A stretch of 64,000 nucleotides of DNA from Prunella strophiata (Eukaryota; Chordata; Aves; Passeriformes; Prunellidae): NCBI GenBank assembly GCA_036583965.1, contig JAZBQD010000034.1, positions 5,417,222-5,481,221 on the forward strand. Reading direction: 5' to 3'. Below the pieces are notes generated by a model, which was not told the DNA's origin, made no database searches, and saw nothing but the letters and a program-made list of their open reading frames with translations. How positions within the stretch are numbered: position 1 is the stretch's first letter; the number at the start of each line of letters is the position of its first letter. Positions 11,067 through 22,515 of this stretch are shown here, one piece after another. Made by a program: the position numbers and the translations under genes.

Positions 11067-14000
11067 GACAGGACTGGAGCTGCTCCCAGGGCAGGTTCTG
11101 CCTGTGCTGCTGAGTTCCTCGTTGTAAATGGCATTCTGGTCTGCATGTCAGCTTAGCATTCTGTAAACACTCACCTGTAGGTTCCATTGGTTTCAAGTAA
11201 CAGTGTAGGAAAACCAATCACGGCGTGGTAGAAAATGCTGCAGAGCATTTTTGGACCATAAACCAGATAGTTTCAAAGCTGCTTCAAGCTCAAGGGCAGA
11301 AATGAGAGTTCTCTTTCAAATGATCTAGGACCAGAATATATCACTTTTGTTTTAGAAGCAAAAACATGGATTTGCTAGAGAAAATATTTTAGCATTTGCC
11401 AGACATTGTGACAGGTTTATGGTCCAAGTGAAGTAAGAGGAAGCATTCTTTTGGTGAAGCTGTCACTGTAGAGAGTTTTTGTTCTATTTTTATTATTTTA
11501 TTTTTAAATAATTGGATTTTCTGTTCTTGTTCTTAAAAAAACCAGTAAGCTTTCTTTGCAACCATTAACTTGTACATAGCACACACGGCATTAGAGCTAG
11601 TGTGCCATATAAGACTTTAATTTTCTGAGCTTAATAGAGTATTTAAATGTCTGTGCAAGCAAGAGAAAAAAAAAGTATATTCTTTGTGCCTTGTATTTTG
11701 TGGGGAGAGCTATCAGTATAAGCTGGTAAAGTTTTGTATGAAGAAAACCCTGAGGGGCAAAACCGAGCTGTATAGATGGTGAGATTTTAGGTTTTAATGT
11801 ATTTGTTCCAGCTCTTAAAATTTTTTGAATGTATATAGGAATATGTTGAAAATGTAGATATATGCCACAGAGTCTATGTATTGTATAAAAGATGGCTCTA
11901 GAAAACTCAATTTCGGTACTTTGGCCGGAAGAAAACAAATACTTGCACATTAATGCGATTGTTTATTTTTGTACCAAAGACAAATGCAACTGATATGGCG
12001 AACTGCCAGTCTAAGTAAAGTTTTGCACAGCTTATATGATACTGTACTGAATGTAAAAACAAAAGAAAAAAAGAAAAAAAATTAAAGGTCAGGGTTAGGG
12101 ATCTTACTGAACTGTGAATTTTTTTGTTTGGGTCCAATTATCTACAGAAGGAGCATTCATACATAACAATATTATTTTGCTGTTCTTGTAGTTCGCTTCC
12201 ATGGTAGATAAGTTGGTGGCCGTCTTGGAGTCTTTAAATCTTTTTTCTCTGCACTTACTGTAGGAGATTTTAATATATTTGGATTTTAGTAAGCTATTGG
12301 TAAAATAGTTTTCGACTTTGAGAATTTAAAAAATAAAGTATTTAGCTTGTTGTAGTATACTTCCACCAAACAACCAAAATAAAATTATTTTTATTGTAAC
12401 GTGTATATATGTAAAGAGGAAAAAAAAAGAGCTACAAATATCTAATTCCTTAGTTGCCACTTTTCCAGTTGATGTATTATTATGCATGTGATGTTTCCAA
12501 GGATCAACACAGGCTTCAAACAAAACAAAAACAAAAAAATTTATAGACTTTTATATTTTTGTACAGGTATTTCGAAACTAGCTTCTTCAGACTTATATGT
12601 GACTTATTCTTGTTAATTCAGTAGTTTGTATGATTGAAGAATATTAACACAAAGTTCTTATTTGCTCTTCTGCTAATAAGAGTTGGCTTTGTAGTCAGTG
12701 TTAACGTACAGATTAAAAGCTTTAGCCTTTGATGAGAAAGTCCTTTATCTCAAGGCAAGATCATTCTCTGGTTTCATGGACCCCCCTCCTTTTCCTCCCT
12801 GTTCTTTCTCTCCCTATTTAAAGATGACAAAACACTGTTTACTGAAAATAGAAATACCAAATATTTTCAAATGTAGCTGCTGAAAAAGAAATGCAAAAGT
12901 CCATGAAGGCTTTCTCCCCACTCCCTTTGGGGAACTTCTCCACTTCGTTTCTAGTTTGTCTGAGTTTGTTTGTACTGTGATTCCTTTTTGTTTATGAGTA
13001 GATTATTTTTATAGCCAAGCTTTGTACTATAAGAGAAAATAGCCTGAATCGGTAACAGTGCAGGAGGAGTGGCCAGGTGAAAGTGGTGGCCCTGCCACAC
13101 TCACAGCTTCCTTTGTACCTAAATATTTTGGAAGACTCAAAAAGGAGGAGGAGGCCAAAATACCACTACTGAGCTGTACAGAAAGTCTTTCCTACAAGAG
13201 ACTGAACAAATACCTAGGGCAATTTAGGCAAAACTTTGTAAATCCACTTAAGGCTTGCAAAATCTGAGTGGAATGTGGGTTTTTTTCCTTTGAGGCGTTT
13301 GTGTTGTTGCTGTTGTTGTTGTTCAGGTGAGGTGAGAGTTGGCTGCTGCTTTCCAGGGTGGGTCTGGTGTATTCCTCTTGTTCTTGTGGAGCTGCCCAGG
13401 GCCCCAAAACCCCGACAGAGAATGTGTCCTGTGAGGTGCAGGCTGTGCCTGAGCAGGGCTGGCACACGGAGCTTGTCCCTGTGCTCCACCCGAGCCCTGC
13501 AGGCCAGGCTAGCATCTGAACATTGAGAGAGAGCAGTTTGAAATCAGGTAAAAACTTCTGGGACAAATTCAACTGACAAGGTATTTAAAAGCCCCCCCTC
13601 CCCCCCCTGCCACCTTTTTTTGCTGCCTGGGAATCCTGGGCAACACACAACTTTATAGCTTTTTATTTTTGTCTGAAAACCAGACTATGATTTTGGTCTC
13701 GCATTTCAAAGTAGACTTTGAATCTTTAGTGAGTTCCATACCCTTGCATTTCAGTGTTTCCTATGTATTATTTTAAGTTAAAGCTTTGAAATAGTTGAGC
13801 TTTTTAATGTTGACACTTTATTTTGTAACTATTTATATGTATGTATATCTTAGAAAAGCACTTTGTTTAAAAAAAAAAAAAAAAAGAGGAAAAAGAAAAA
13901 AAAAAAAGAAACTGCGTTTTATATGATTCCTGCCACTTGCTGCTAACTCTGGGCTGGTCAGAATGCTGCAGCGATACTTGAGATAAATAAAACCTGGCAG

Positions 14001-15379
14001 TAAAATGTAGAGTAAAGATAAGACCTTTTGCTGGTTTAACTTTATCATAAAGGTGACATAGGCAAGCTGTGCAGCTTTACATTTTAACCAGGGGACTCTG
14101 TGGCATTTAAACCGTCTAGAAATGGTTGTACTTTAATGCCAGTAACAATCTGCTTCCTCTAGTGTCATTAAAATATATACATTTAGTGTATACTTATCAC
14201 AAACAAAAATCTTATAAGGGTATAAAAACCAACAAATGTACATGTTCTGTTTTTTGGCAATTGTGGCATGCGTTTTGGGGTGATCTTTAGAGAAGACCAT
14301 TTTCTAAAGATTTTCAGTGTTCATACATAGTATGTGGATCTTAACGAAGTCCTGGGTTTTTTTTTTTGTTGTTTGTTTTTGAGTGTAGGCATTGTGAATA
14401 TTCACTTTTAATCCTATATCCAAAAACAATGATCTATTTTTTGATTTAATACAACCAGAAAGCTCTTCCTTTTTCTGATACACTGGATTCTCTAGGATTT
14501 GTTTCCATATTAAAAGCATGCTGTCATAACTGCTCTTGTCGAGATCTCGTCAGTCTGAACGTAGGTGCCACACTTGGAATCGATGGGCTGCTTGTTCTGC
14601 TGTACCATGTATGACCCTCGTCCTTCCCCTCCCCTCATGACAGATGATGATGTGGCTTTATATTGTGCCTTACTTGTACATCTAGAACTAAGTGTTTTTC
14701 ATTCCCTCTGAACTCGTCAAAGCTTCTGAGGTGGAATCAGAGCTGATTTTAGCGTGCTGGAGCGAGTGCGGACAGGGCTGATTGCAGTTTCTCTCAGTAG
14801 TCCTTTTGTATTTCTGTGGAAGTTTTTGAATGGCCTTGCAAAACGTGGGGGTGCTCCTGAAGGGTGTTTTTAAACCCAAAACCCCTTTTGCTAACGCTTC
14901 CTTTTATGGTTTATTGAACACATTTACTGATACTTGGTGAGTACTTTTTGGTTTTTTTGGGATGAGAGAGACTTACTACTAAAGCTATGTTTACGTGTGG
15001 ATGGGCTGGATTTTCTTATCATACCAGTTGAAATCATTGTGATTTAATAAAGTTGTATTGCTGTAAAGCTGATGTGAGAGTCAGGCTCAGCTGTGTTCAG
15101 TTCCTAATTTATAGATTGACTTTTTTCCATACTAAGAGGGCCAGGGAAGAGTTGGGGTTTTTTAAAAAAGCAAACAAACAAAAAACCAACCTAAAATGCA
15201 TGAAAAGTCTTTTAACTAACCTAAAAGCAAACAGACACTTTGGAAACGTAGGGGTGTCAGTTTAAAATTTATTTTTAAAAGACACCTCCCAATATTTATC
15301 TAATACTTGCCTTCATTAATGAAACAGCTTATTCACAGCTATAATGACTGGATGTGCTTTTCCATAAATCATTTAAACA

Positions 15380-15415
<36 letters not shown>

Positions 15416-16890
15416 AGCTCTAAAAGGTTTTATCAGGAGAATTTCCAAGGGTTGTATCCAAGCTGCCTCCAGCAGAAATAGCAAATGCAGTTCTGCTCCT
15501 CAAACGTGCTTGCTCGTCTTCCTGAAATTCTGCTGAGGCACAACCCAGTTCTGGACCGTGAATGTCAGGATCTGTATTTGGCCTTGAGACCCGAGTTTCA
15601 AGAGTGCATCTAAGCATGATTTGATTTTCTTTTGAAGTTGGAGGCTTCAGTTGGAATCAGCTAGTGGAGTGTGCTGCTAGATGTGGTCTTGGCTTGTTGA
15701 CACAGCCTTGCACACAGCTGAGGTTTATTTTGTTTACCCCAGGGATCGTGTGAAGTACATTTCAAACAGTTGCTGCCTCAGTGACTGATCCTTCTTGTAA
15801 CTGTATTAAGGGCATTAGTCTGTTGAGAAAACACCACTCTTGAATATCTCCCAATGTCAATTGGGATTTCTTCAATGTCATTAATCAAAGATGGCACTTT
15901 CAGGCTGTATCTTCTTTGCAGCAGACAAAAATCTCTGTCTTTCTACAACTTGCATTTCACAATATGCCATGTTTTCCCTCCAGTGCTTCGAGAAGGTGTC
16001 TTTGCACTCTGAATATAATCCTCAGCCTCTCAGACATCCATGAACTTCCATGGGAGCAAATACTGACTCTGAATTTATTGTCTTTCTAAAAACAGTAAAT
16101 TTTGTGGAGCTAAAAGTGGAACCAGAGCTCTTTTAAGCCACACTTGCATTTTTTGTTTCCCCCATTAAAAAAAAAAACACAATTCCAAACTTTTTAGATA
16201 ACAACATTGTTCAGAGTTTTTCTGAAGTTTAAAGTAATTTTTAGTTGGGTATATTTAAAGTCAAATTTGTGTGACTTAACTGGCTTCTATAAGGAAAACT
16301 TCTGGATTGGCTTTGGTATTGGAAAAAGCACATCCCACCCTATCAAAATCTTCTGATTAGGTAAGAAAACTTAATTTTAATCTCTCTTATAATGATGGAT
16401 ATTTGTACATTCTGATTGGAATCATCTATCTTCCCAGAATATTATATATCCAAGGAAAACTTCTTGCTCAGTATTTGTGGTTGGGTGAACTCTTAAGGCT
16501 GATGGCACATGCAGATGCAAAAAAAAAAAAAAAAAAAAGGCATTTTAAACAAAACATGGCATCCTGTTCTGCCTATGCTTGGGGTCATGATTGTAATGCT
16601 GTCCTTGATATTCTATAATCAACTTCCAACTGGAGCTCAGAAAAACTTACTGAAAGTCTTGTCTCTGTTAGAAAATAAATTTACCTTGTTCAAAGCATGA
16701 TCTGTTAAGAGTTGCAATGTTAAATGTTGGTTAATAGTTGTGCAGTTTTATTTTTTTGAAAAGAGGCACAATTAAACTATTGACTTTGTTTACTCTGTCA
16801 CCCTTGATCCCTAGCACTTCTATTCAGATACAAATTCATCAATGTATGCAACATCCTTTGTAATTTAAAATAAAAATTGTGGAGGAAATA
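11067..16890 (+). other. CREBRF: CREBRF 3' UTR with several poly(A) signals
   Basis: After the stop there is no further coding frame and the sequence is AT rich, as in the long human CREBRF 3' UTR. AATAAA-type signals occur near 12333, 12378, 13986 and 15046. The last, at 16869-16874, is followed by a GT-rich stretch and is my choice for the distal end. A-rich, T-rich and ATTTA-type stretches are frequent, fitting post-transcriptional control. The exact 3' end is inferred. Confidence 0.7.
15385..15410. repeat. Poly(T) tract in CREBRF 3' UTR
   Basis: About 26 T in a row within the long 3' UTR. Other homopolymer tracts in this UTR lie at 13869-13915 (A rich) and 16519-16538 (20 A). Confidence 0.85.
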
Positions 16891-17329
16891 TTGTCTTGAG
16901 TCATTGTGTGCGTGGAATGGTAGTGAATGGCTTCTGCTGCCTTGAACTAAGTCCCCGGCCTCCTGGTATTCCCAGGAACTTTGCTTTGGAAGGGATGACA
17001 GCCAGGTAAGGAAATATCTGTTTTTTCCTTCCTCATGCTCAGAGCTGCCTCGCAGCACTGCTGGGTCAGTGTGGGATCATCTGGAGAGATGGAGAGAAAG
17101 CCTGGGTTAGTGCCTGGAGAAATGTCCTGTGGAAATGGTCTGAGGGAAGGACACAGCACCAGGGGTGAGTTTGTGGGAAAAGCAAAGGGCACTGCCCTGC
17201 TTCTCGTTTTGGGGGTGCAGAAGTGACCCCGTGTTCCCCATCCCTGCTCCTGACCAGTGTCAGCCTGGCCTGTCCAGGAACCCAAGGAGGATCTTGGATG
17301 TAAACCTGGAACTTCTCCAGGGGAATCGT

Positions 17330-17595
17330 CTGGCTCTGCACAACTCCCTGACTAGGAGGGGACAGCCAGGATTGGGCTCTGCTCCAGGGAACAGGGACAG
17401 GAGGAGAGGGAACAGCCTCAGGCTCAGGGTGGATCAGCAGGAATTTCCCCATGGAATGGTGCTCGGGCACTGGAACTGCCCAGGGAGGATTGGAGTGTCC
17501 AAGAATGGCAGGAGGTGGCACTGAGTGCTCTGGGATGGAGCACAGCTTGGACTCGATGCTTTTCGGAGGTGTTTTTTAACCTGGAATTCTGTTGT
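17330..17595 (+). repeat. CR1 LINE 3' fragment between CREBRF and BNIP1
   Basis: The CR1 3' block is seen in order: cagcaggaatttccccatgg, cactggaactgcccagggag, ggaggtggcactgagtgctc, then cttggactcgatgctttt and a degraded tail. It fills much of the 0.8 kb between the CREBRF poly(A) site and the BNIP1 start. Confidence 0.85.
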
Positions 17596-17726
17596 TCCTC
17601 CCTGTGGGGCAGCCTCCGCGCCACCGGCCCCGCCGCGTCCCCTCAGGCCCGCGCGTCCCCGCCCGCCGCCCGCAGGGGGCGCCCGCGCGCGCCCCGGCTC
17701 TGCCCGCCCCGCCCGGCCCGGCCAAG

Positions 17727-17813
17727 ATGGCGGCGGCGGCCGCGGCGGTGCCGCTGCGGGTCTGTCACCAGGAGATCGTCAAGTTCGACCTGGAGATCAA
17801 GGCGGCCGTGCAG
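17727..17813 (+). CDS. BNIP1: BNIP1 exon 1 coding part, residues 1-29
   Basis: The exon is 87 nt and ends in phase 0 with donor gtaccg. It encodes MAAAAAAVPLRVCHQEIVKF and on to AAVQ. The GCG repeat that makes the Ala run may vary in length. Confidence 0.95.
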
Positions 17814-20800
17814 GTACCGCCGCCAGCCCCGGCACACCCCGGCACGGCCGCGGGGAGAGCCGGGCCCGCGCTGACCGCGCCGTTGTGTTGCAGGACATCC
17901 GGGACTGCCCGGGGCCGCTCAGCGCCCTCACGGAGCTCAATGCCGCCGTGAAGGAGAAGTTCCGACACCTCCGCGGCCGCATCCAGGTGAGGGTCCGGCC
18001 GGGGGCTGCTGAGGGCAGCGAGCTGTGCTCCGAGCCCAGCGGCTGTAGTTTAGGGCTGAGGATCCCGGCTGTGGGTTCCTGCCGGGCTTTGGGGGGTGTT
18101 CTGAGTTTTGGGCGGTGTTCTGAGTTTTGGGGGATCCCGGCCTCGGGTGTGGGGGTGAGATTTGGTGAGTCGCAGCCCTGGACTGGGGGTTTAGTCAGAT
18201 AAATCTGCTCCGAATCCGCTGCCCGGCCGGGGCTGGGTGTGCGAGGTGCGGGTGGTCGGTGAGGCTCTGGTGTTTGTGCTCTCCGCCGAAGGAGCTGGAG
18301 CAGATGGCCAAGGAGCAGGACAAGGAGTCGGAGAAACAAGCCTTGCTGCGGGAGGTGGAGAACCACAAGAAGCAAATGCTCAGGTGGGTCTGGCAGCTGG
18401 GGCTGTTCCCAAGCTCGCTGTAAGTGGAGATGGGCTGACTTTGGTGCAGCGTCTCTGAGTCTGGTTTGGAAACACAGACACCCTAACCCTGACCCTGACC
18501 CTTCTGGTTTGGAAACACAGCCCACTGACACGTGTTTTGTCCCAGACCAAGAGGTCAGGGACAGAAAGGTACAGCTCCCTTCTCCTGTCCTGACTTCCTA
18601 ACTCTGGTCTGTCCCTTTGAGCTCCAAGAAGGTGGCTTAGGAGTGGGTTGTTTGACAGCTGGCTGTGTTTTCTTCATCCCTTGGTTCATAAGTGCTACAC
18701 TGAGGAGTGGGAGTGTCAGGATAGAATGTTGTTGTTGTGTGTAGGAATACAGAGAAAGTGAGAAGCTGGGAAAGGGGCTCAGCCTGGAGAAAAGGAGGCT
18801 CAGGGGCCCTTCTGGCTCTACACAGGAGGGGACAGCTCTGGGGGCGTTCAGGATGAGAGGAAACAGCCTCAAATTGTCCCAGGGGAGGCTCAGGGTGGAC
18901 ATCAGCAGGAATTTCCCCATGGAAAGGGGGCTCAGGCACTGGAACTGCCCAGGGAGGTTTGGATGCCCATCCCTGGAGTGTCCCAGGAAGGGCTGGAGGT
19001 GGCACTGAGTGCTCAGGGACAAGGTGGGGATTTGACACAGCTTGGATGGTCTTGGAAGTATTTTCCAGCCTAAGTATTTCTTGGATTCTGAGGGTCCTTG
19101 CATGTATCAGGGGTGCCCAGTTACAGTGGTGGTTGCTTTGTGAGAATTGTCTGTGCTTGCAAGGTGTTCCTGTCACATTACAACACTCTGCTCTTGTGAT
19201 TTCAGCAACCAGGCAGCCTGGAGAAAGGCAAATCTGGCCTGCAAAATTGCTATTGACAACTCTGAGAAAGATCAGCTGCTGCAGGGAAGAGACATCTTGA
19301 GACAAAGGTATTGGACTGTCCCACTGTACTGTGGGATTTAAGCAGTGTTTCCTGTATTCACTCATTTTAAATGGAAGTGATAACATATTTTTAAGTTATT
19401 TAATTATATCAAGTGTAGCTTTTCTTTTATAAGTGCATTTCCCCTTTGTGGGGAGATTTGGGCTGTTAAGGATTGTGATGAATTCAGATTTTATTGGCAT
19501 GTCTAAGCAGAAAAGGGGATAAATTAACTTTCATAGCTTTACATATTGTCTTTTATATTAATTCCAGATAGATTCTGAACAAGACCTGGGTCATTATCCA
19601 AGTTGTTTTCACATTCAGAGCTGGATGTGAGTGTGTGCAGGCTGTGTATTGAAAGCAACAGCTGGGATACTCAGGATGATAAAATGGGTTTGTGTTGGTG
19701 CTCCCACAGCAGCTCATGGAGTTACACAGTCCTGGGTGAGCAAGTGGTGATGTACAGGCCCCTGTGAGATTCTGGGCTGTTGTTTGGGCTGTTGTTTGGG
19801 ATTATTTCTTATTGTTTAGTGAAAATAATCTCAATTTCTCATGCAGTGAAAACCCAGTTGTGTCTTTTGTACACTGCAGAGATGTTTAGTGCCAAGTATT
19901 GGTCTTATCTCCCTATCAGCAGCATTTTCCCAGAGCACCCAAAAAATTAATTTTACCTCTTCCTGCTTTTCTTTTTTCTCTTTTCAGGAAGACCACAAAG
20001 GAAAGTCTGGCAGAGAGTGCAAGCAACATCACAGAGAGTCTGATGGGCATCAGCAGGATGATGTCCCAGCAGGTGCAGCAGAGTGAGGAGACTGTGCAGA
20101 CCTTAGGTACAGCTGGAATTGGGGCTTGGAGGGGGTGATGGAAGCACTTTGGGTCAGCCTGGGGAGAGGAGCAGAGCAGGAGAATGTGCTACAGTGATGA
20201 TGAAAGGAGTGGCCAGCAGAACTCCTCCAACAGCTGGACATAAACAGGAAATATCAGTGTACTTCGTGTGGAGTTTCTGTTCCATGACTGTGAGAAGGAA
20301 AAGGGCTCAGGATGAGGTTTAGTTCCTTGTGAAAGCAAGCTGAGCTCACACAGTGCCCAGAGGGTGTTTGGTGTTACTGTGTGCCACTGTGCTGGCATGG
20401 ATTTGGGATGGCAGAGGAAACCAGCATGGACACAAGTCCCTGCACAGAGGAAGGAGTGTCTGGAGGGCTGCTTCCAGCCAGGCTCCAGCTGGGATGCCTG
20501 AGACACTGAGATCAAGTGCCTTGAACCCGAGGTCACTTGCTCTGTCAGCAGTGCATCAGGCACTGTGAAACCAAGATTTCACCCAGTTCCTTGGCTTCCA
20601 CTCCTAAAACAATAAATCAAGTGACCTGTCAGAACTGGTGATTCATGGAGCATTCAGAAGTGGCTCCCTGGGCCTCTTCCTAGCTGTGCTTTTGGGCAGG
20701 AGGGAGCTTTAAAGACAAGGATGAATAACACAAGTTTGCCCTCCTTGCTTTCTGCCCCATCTGAGGGTGGCAGCTGGGCACAGTTTGTTGCTGTAGGAGT

Positions 20801-22090
20801 AGCATGTTCCTTCTCCCATTAAAAGGACAGTTTGGCAGGCACCTTTTCACCCTGTTTCTGAATGAACAGCACTTGGAATTCATCAAGGGAAAAACTACCA
20901 AAGGTCGTTTACAAAACCCAGCTGCAAATTCTGAGTTAGCAGTGGGAATTCCTGTTTCCTGAGCATTCCCTAGGATGCAGTGAATGTTTGAGGCTGTGGA
21001 GCAGGGAAGCTCTGCTTTGTCATTAACTCTGGGAAACAAGAATTCTGTTTTCCCTTGGATCAAAATGCCTCTTGAAATGGGATGGGACAAAGTGTTTTGC
21101 AAAATATTGCAGAACTATTTCTGCTCTGTTTTTGTGAACCAGACAATGCTGGACTTGACCTTTCTGTGAGCAACCAGGGCACTGTAGGGCAATGCACTGT
21201 CCTACAGGCTGTGCTTTCTGTGAAGCAGATAAAAGGGCATTCCAGGGCTTTTGCTTTTGTTTAGACAATTTGAAAGGAGCAAGGCTGAGAAGTTGGGGCA
21301 TGTGTTTGTTTTCTCACACACTTCTAGTTGATCCTTCTCATTTTTATTAGGCAAAAAATTGCTCTGTGTGTCAAAAATAACTATTAAAAACTGTTTGAGC
21401 TGAATAATTCTGCAAGCCCACACTGATTTACTGGGGGAACACTTTCAGTGGTGCAATTAATATATTCAATTATTGCCCTGTCCTGCTGCTGCTGGTGATT
21501 TTCTCTCTCTAGCACTGTTCCTATTTCACTCTGCCTCCAGCAGTGCTGACTGAAAAACCTGAATTAGATTTGACCTGCTAACCTAAAAATTCAAAATTCA
21601 GGAACTTTAGTAGGATCTTTAAGCTTTTCAGTACTCTTGTTTCACTTTGCACCCCTGAGCTGTGAGAACTCTCTGTGTCTGCCTCACCCACAAGTCAGCC
21701 TGACCCAGAAGGATCCCTCAGGCACTGTCTGTGTCAAATATCTCATCCTTACACACTTCCCTGTGTATTTTTGAAGCACAACCTGCTGATTTAATTTTTT
21801 TTTTTCTGTGGGATCCTTACACACTTCCCTGTGTATTTTTGAAGCACAACCTGCTGATTTAATTTTTTTTTTTCTGTTCCCCTTTAATTTCAGCCAATTC
21901 TTCTCGAACCATCCTGGAAGCAAATGAGGAATTCAAGTCCATGTCTGGCACCATCCAGCTGGGGAGGAAGCTGATCACCAAGTACAACCGCCGGGAGCTG
22001 ACAGACAAGCTGCTCATCTTCCTGGCCCTCGCCCTCTTCCTGGCCACAGTGCTCTACATCCTCAAAAAGAGACTCTTCCCCTTCTTGTAA
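17727..22090 (+). CDS. BNIP1: BCL2-interacting protein 1 / vesicle transport protein SEC20, complete, six exons
   Basis: BNIP1 (SEC20) is a tail-anchored ER SNARE. With syntaxin 18, USE1 and SEC22B it takes part in Golgi-to-ER retrograde fusion, together with the NRZ tether; it also has a BH3-like segment tied to BCL2-family binding and mitochondrial dynamics. Coding exons are 17727-17813, 17894-17986, 18292-18383, 19206-19307, 19988-20106 and 21894-22090. All junctions are GT-AG and in frame, giving 229 aa (human 228 as I recall). The N-terminus is an Ala run (MAAAAAAVPLR) and the N-terminal half is helical. The BH3-like segment is near residues 112-125 (LLQGRDILRQR). The SNARE/Sec20 region is about 130-200, with ITESLMGISRMM and EEFKSMSGTIQLGRKLITKY. 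One C-terminal membrane segment lies at about 204-221, followed by KKRLFPFL. I chose the ATG in gccaagATGg because it is the first in frame and matches the family start. Confidence 0.97.
17894..17986 (+). CDS. BNIP1: BNIP1 exon 2, residues 30-60
   Basis: The acceptor is tgttgcag and the donor gtgagg; 93 nt, phase 0. It encodes DIRDCPGPLSALTELNAAVK and on to RGRIQ. The intron before it is only 80 bp. Confidence 0.95.
18292..18383 (+). CDS. BNIP1: BNIP1 exon 3, residues 61-91
   Basis: The acceptor is ccgaag and the donor gtgggt; 92 nt ending in phase 2. It encodes ELEQMAKEQDKESEKQALLR and on to KKQML, a charged coiled-coil-like helix. The polypyrimidine tract before it is weak (ctctccgccgaag). 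Confidence 0.93.
18745..19085 (+). repeat. CR1 LINE 3' fragment in BNIP1 intron 3
   Basis: This is a clear CR1 3' region: aggaggggacagctctgggg, tgtcccaggggaggctcagg, gacatcagcaggaatttccc, cactggaactgcccagggag, tggaggtggcactgagtgct, ending near gcttggatggtcttggaagt. Confidence 0.88.
19206..19307 (+). CDS. BNIP1: BNIP1 exon 4, residues 91-125, BH3-like segment
   Basis: The acceptor is atttcag and the donor gtattg; 102 nt, phase 2. It encodes NQAAWRKANLACKIAIDNSE and then the BH3-like LLQGRDILRQR. Confidence 0.95.
19988..20106 (+). CDS. BNIP1: BNIP1 exon 5, residues 125-165
   Basis: The acceptor is ttttcag and the donor gtacag; 119 nt, phase 2 to phase 1. It encodes KTTKESLAESASNITESLMG and on to EETVQTL. 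Confidence 0.95.
21745..21877 (+). repeat. Tandem duplication of about 65 bp, period 68, before BNIP1 exon 6
   Basis: Two apparently identical copies, 21745-21809 and 21813-21877, each begin atccttacacacttccctgt and end with a run of 11 T then ctgt. The second T run serves as the polypyrimidine tract of the exon 6 acceptor at 21893. Confidence 0.92.
21894..22090 (+). CDS. BNIP1: BNIP1 exon 6 coding part, residues 165-229, stop TAA
   Basis: The acceptor is tttcag. It encodes ANSSRTILEANEEFKSMSGT, the Gln-layer-like region, and the tail anchor LLIFLALALFLATVLYIL, ending KKRLFPFL and TAA at 22088-22090. A tandem duplication lies directly before the acceptor. Confidence 0.96.
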
Positions 22091-22515
22091 AATCCCAACA
22101 ATCACGGAACTATTAAAAAAAAAGAATCAGAAATTGATGGTTTATAACGGTGGGGCTTTCAAATGAAATAATAAAGGGCTATTGCAATAGCTGGAGGAGT
22201 GTTAGAGTGGGCAGGAATTTTTGCTGTCCCCATGGAGCTGGGGAGCTGCCTCAGAAGAGATTGATAGATCATGCTGTGGAAAGAAGAAATGCCAATTTGC
22301 CTGCAGGTTTGGGGAATCAAACACTTGAGGGACTGGGCACTCAAAGGTGCCAGTCTGAACTTTCAGCCTCTCAGCTGATTTCTGCCTTGAAATGAAGTTT
22401 TGTCCTTGGCTTGGACTGGAAGCTGCTCTGACATCTGTGTGTAAGGTGCTGAGAGTAAGAGGAAGGATGGAAGAGAAAAACTCACACATTCCATTAATAA
22501 AATATTTATTGTATT
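22091..22515 (+). other. BNIP1: BNIP1 3' UTR with two poly(A) signals
   Basis: AATAAA occurs at 22170-22175, only 80 bp after the stop, and again near 22496-22501 (attaataaaatattt). Either could be used, giving a short or longer 3' UTR. The far end is inferred. Confidence 0.6.

Larger units (their letters stand above)
17600..18040 (+). promoter_or_regulatory. BNIP1: BNIP1 CpG-rich promoter and first exons
   Basis: Base composition changes sharply at about 17610 to very CG rich with many CpG, and no TATA box is seen. This is the usual look of a housekeeping promoter. The start codon lies at 17727. The transcription start is not fixed by sequence. Confidence 0.7.

Noticed and set aside
17525..18202. 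225-codon open frame over the BNIP1 promoter
   Set aside because: A CG-rich shadow frame; the BNIP1 exons at 17727 and 17894 in another frame explain the locus.
18481..18505. Interstitial telomere repeat
   Set aside because: Only one exact CCCTAA unit with degenerate neighbours; too short.
17797..19386. Long minus-strand open frames opposite BNIP1 and a CR1 copy
   Set aside because: Antisense to BNIP1 exons and to CR1 sequence; no domain or splice support.
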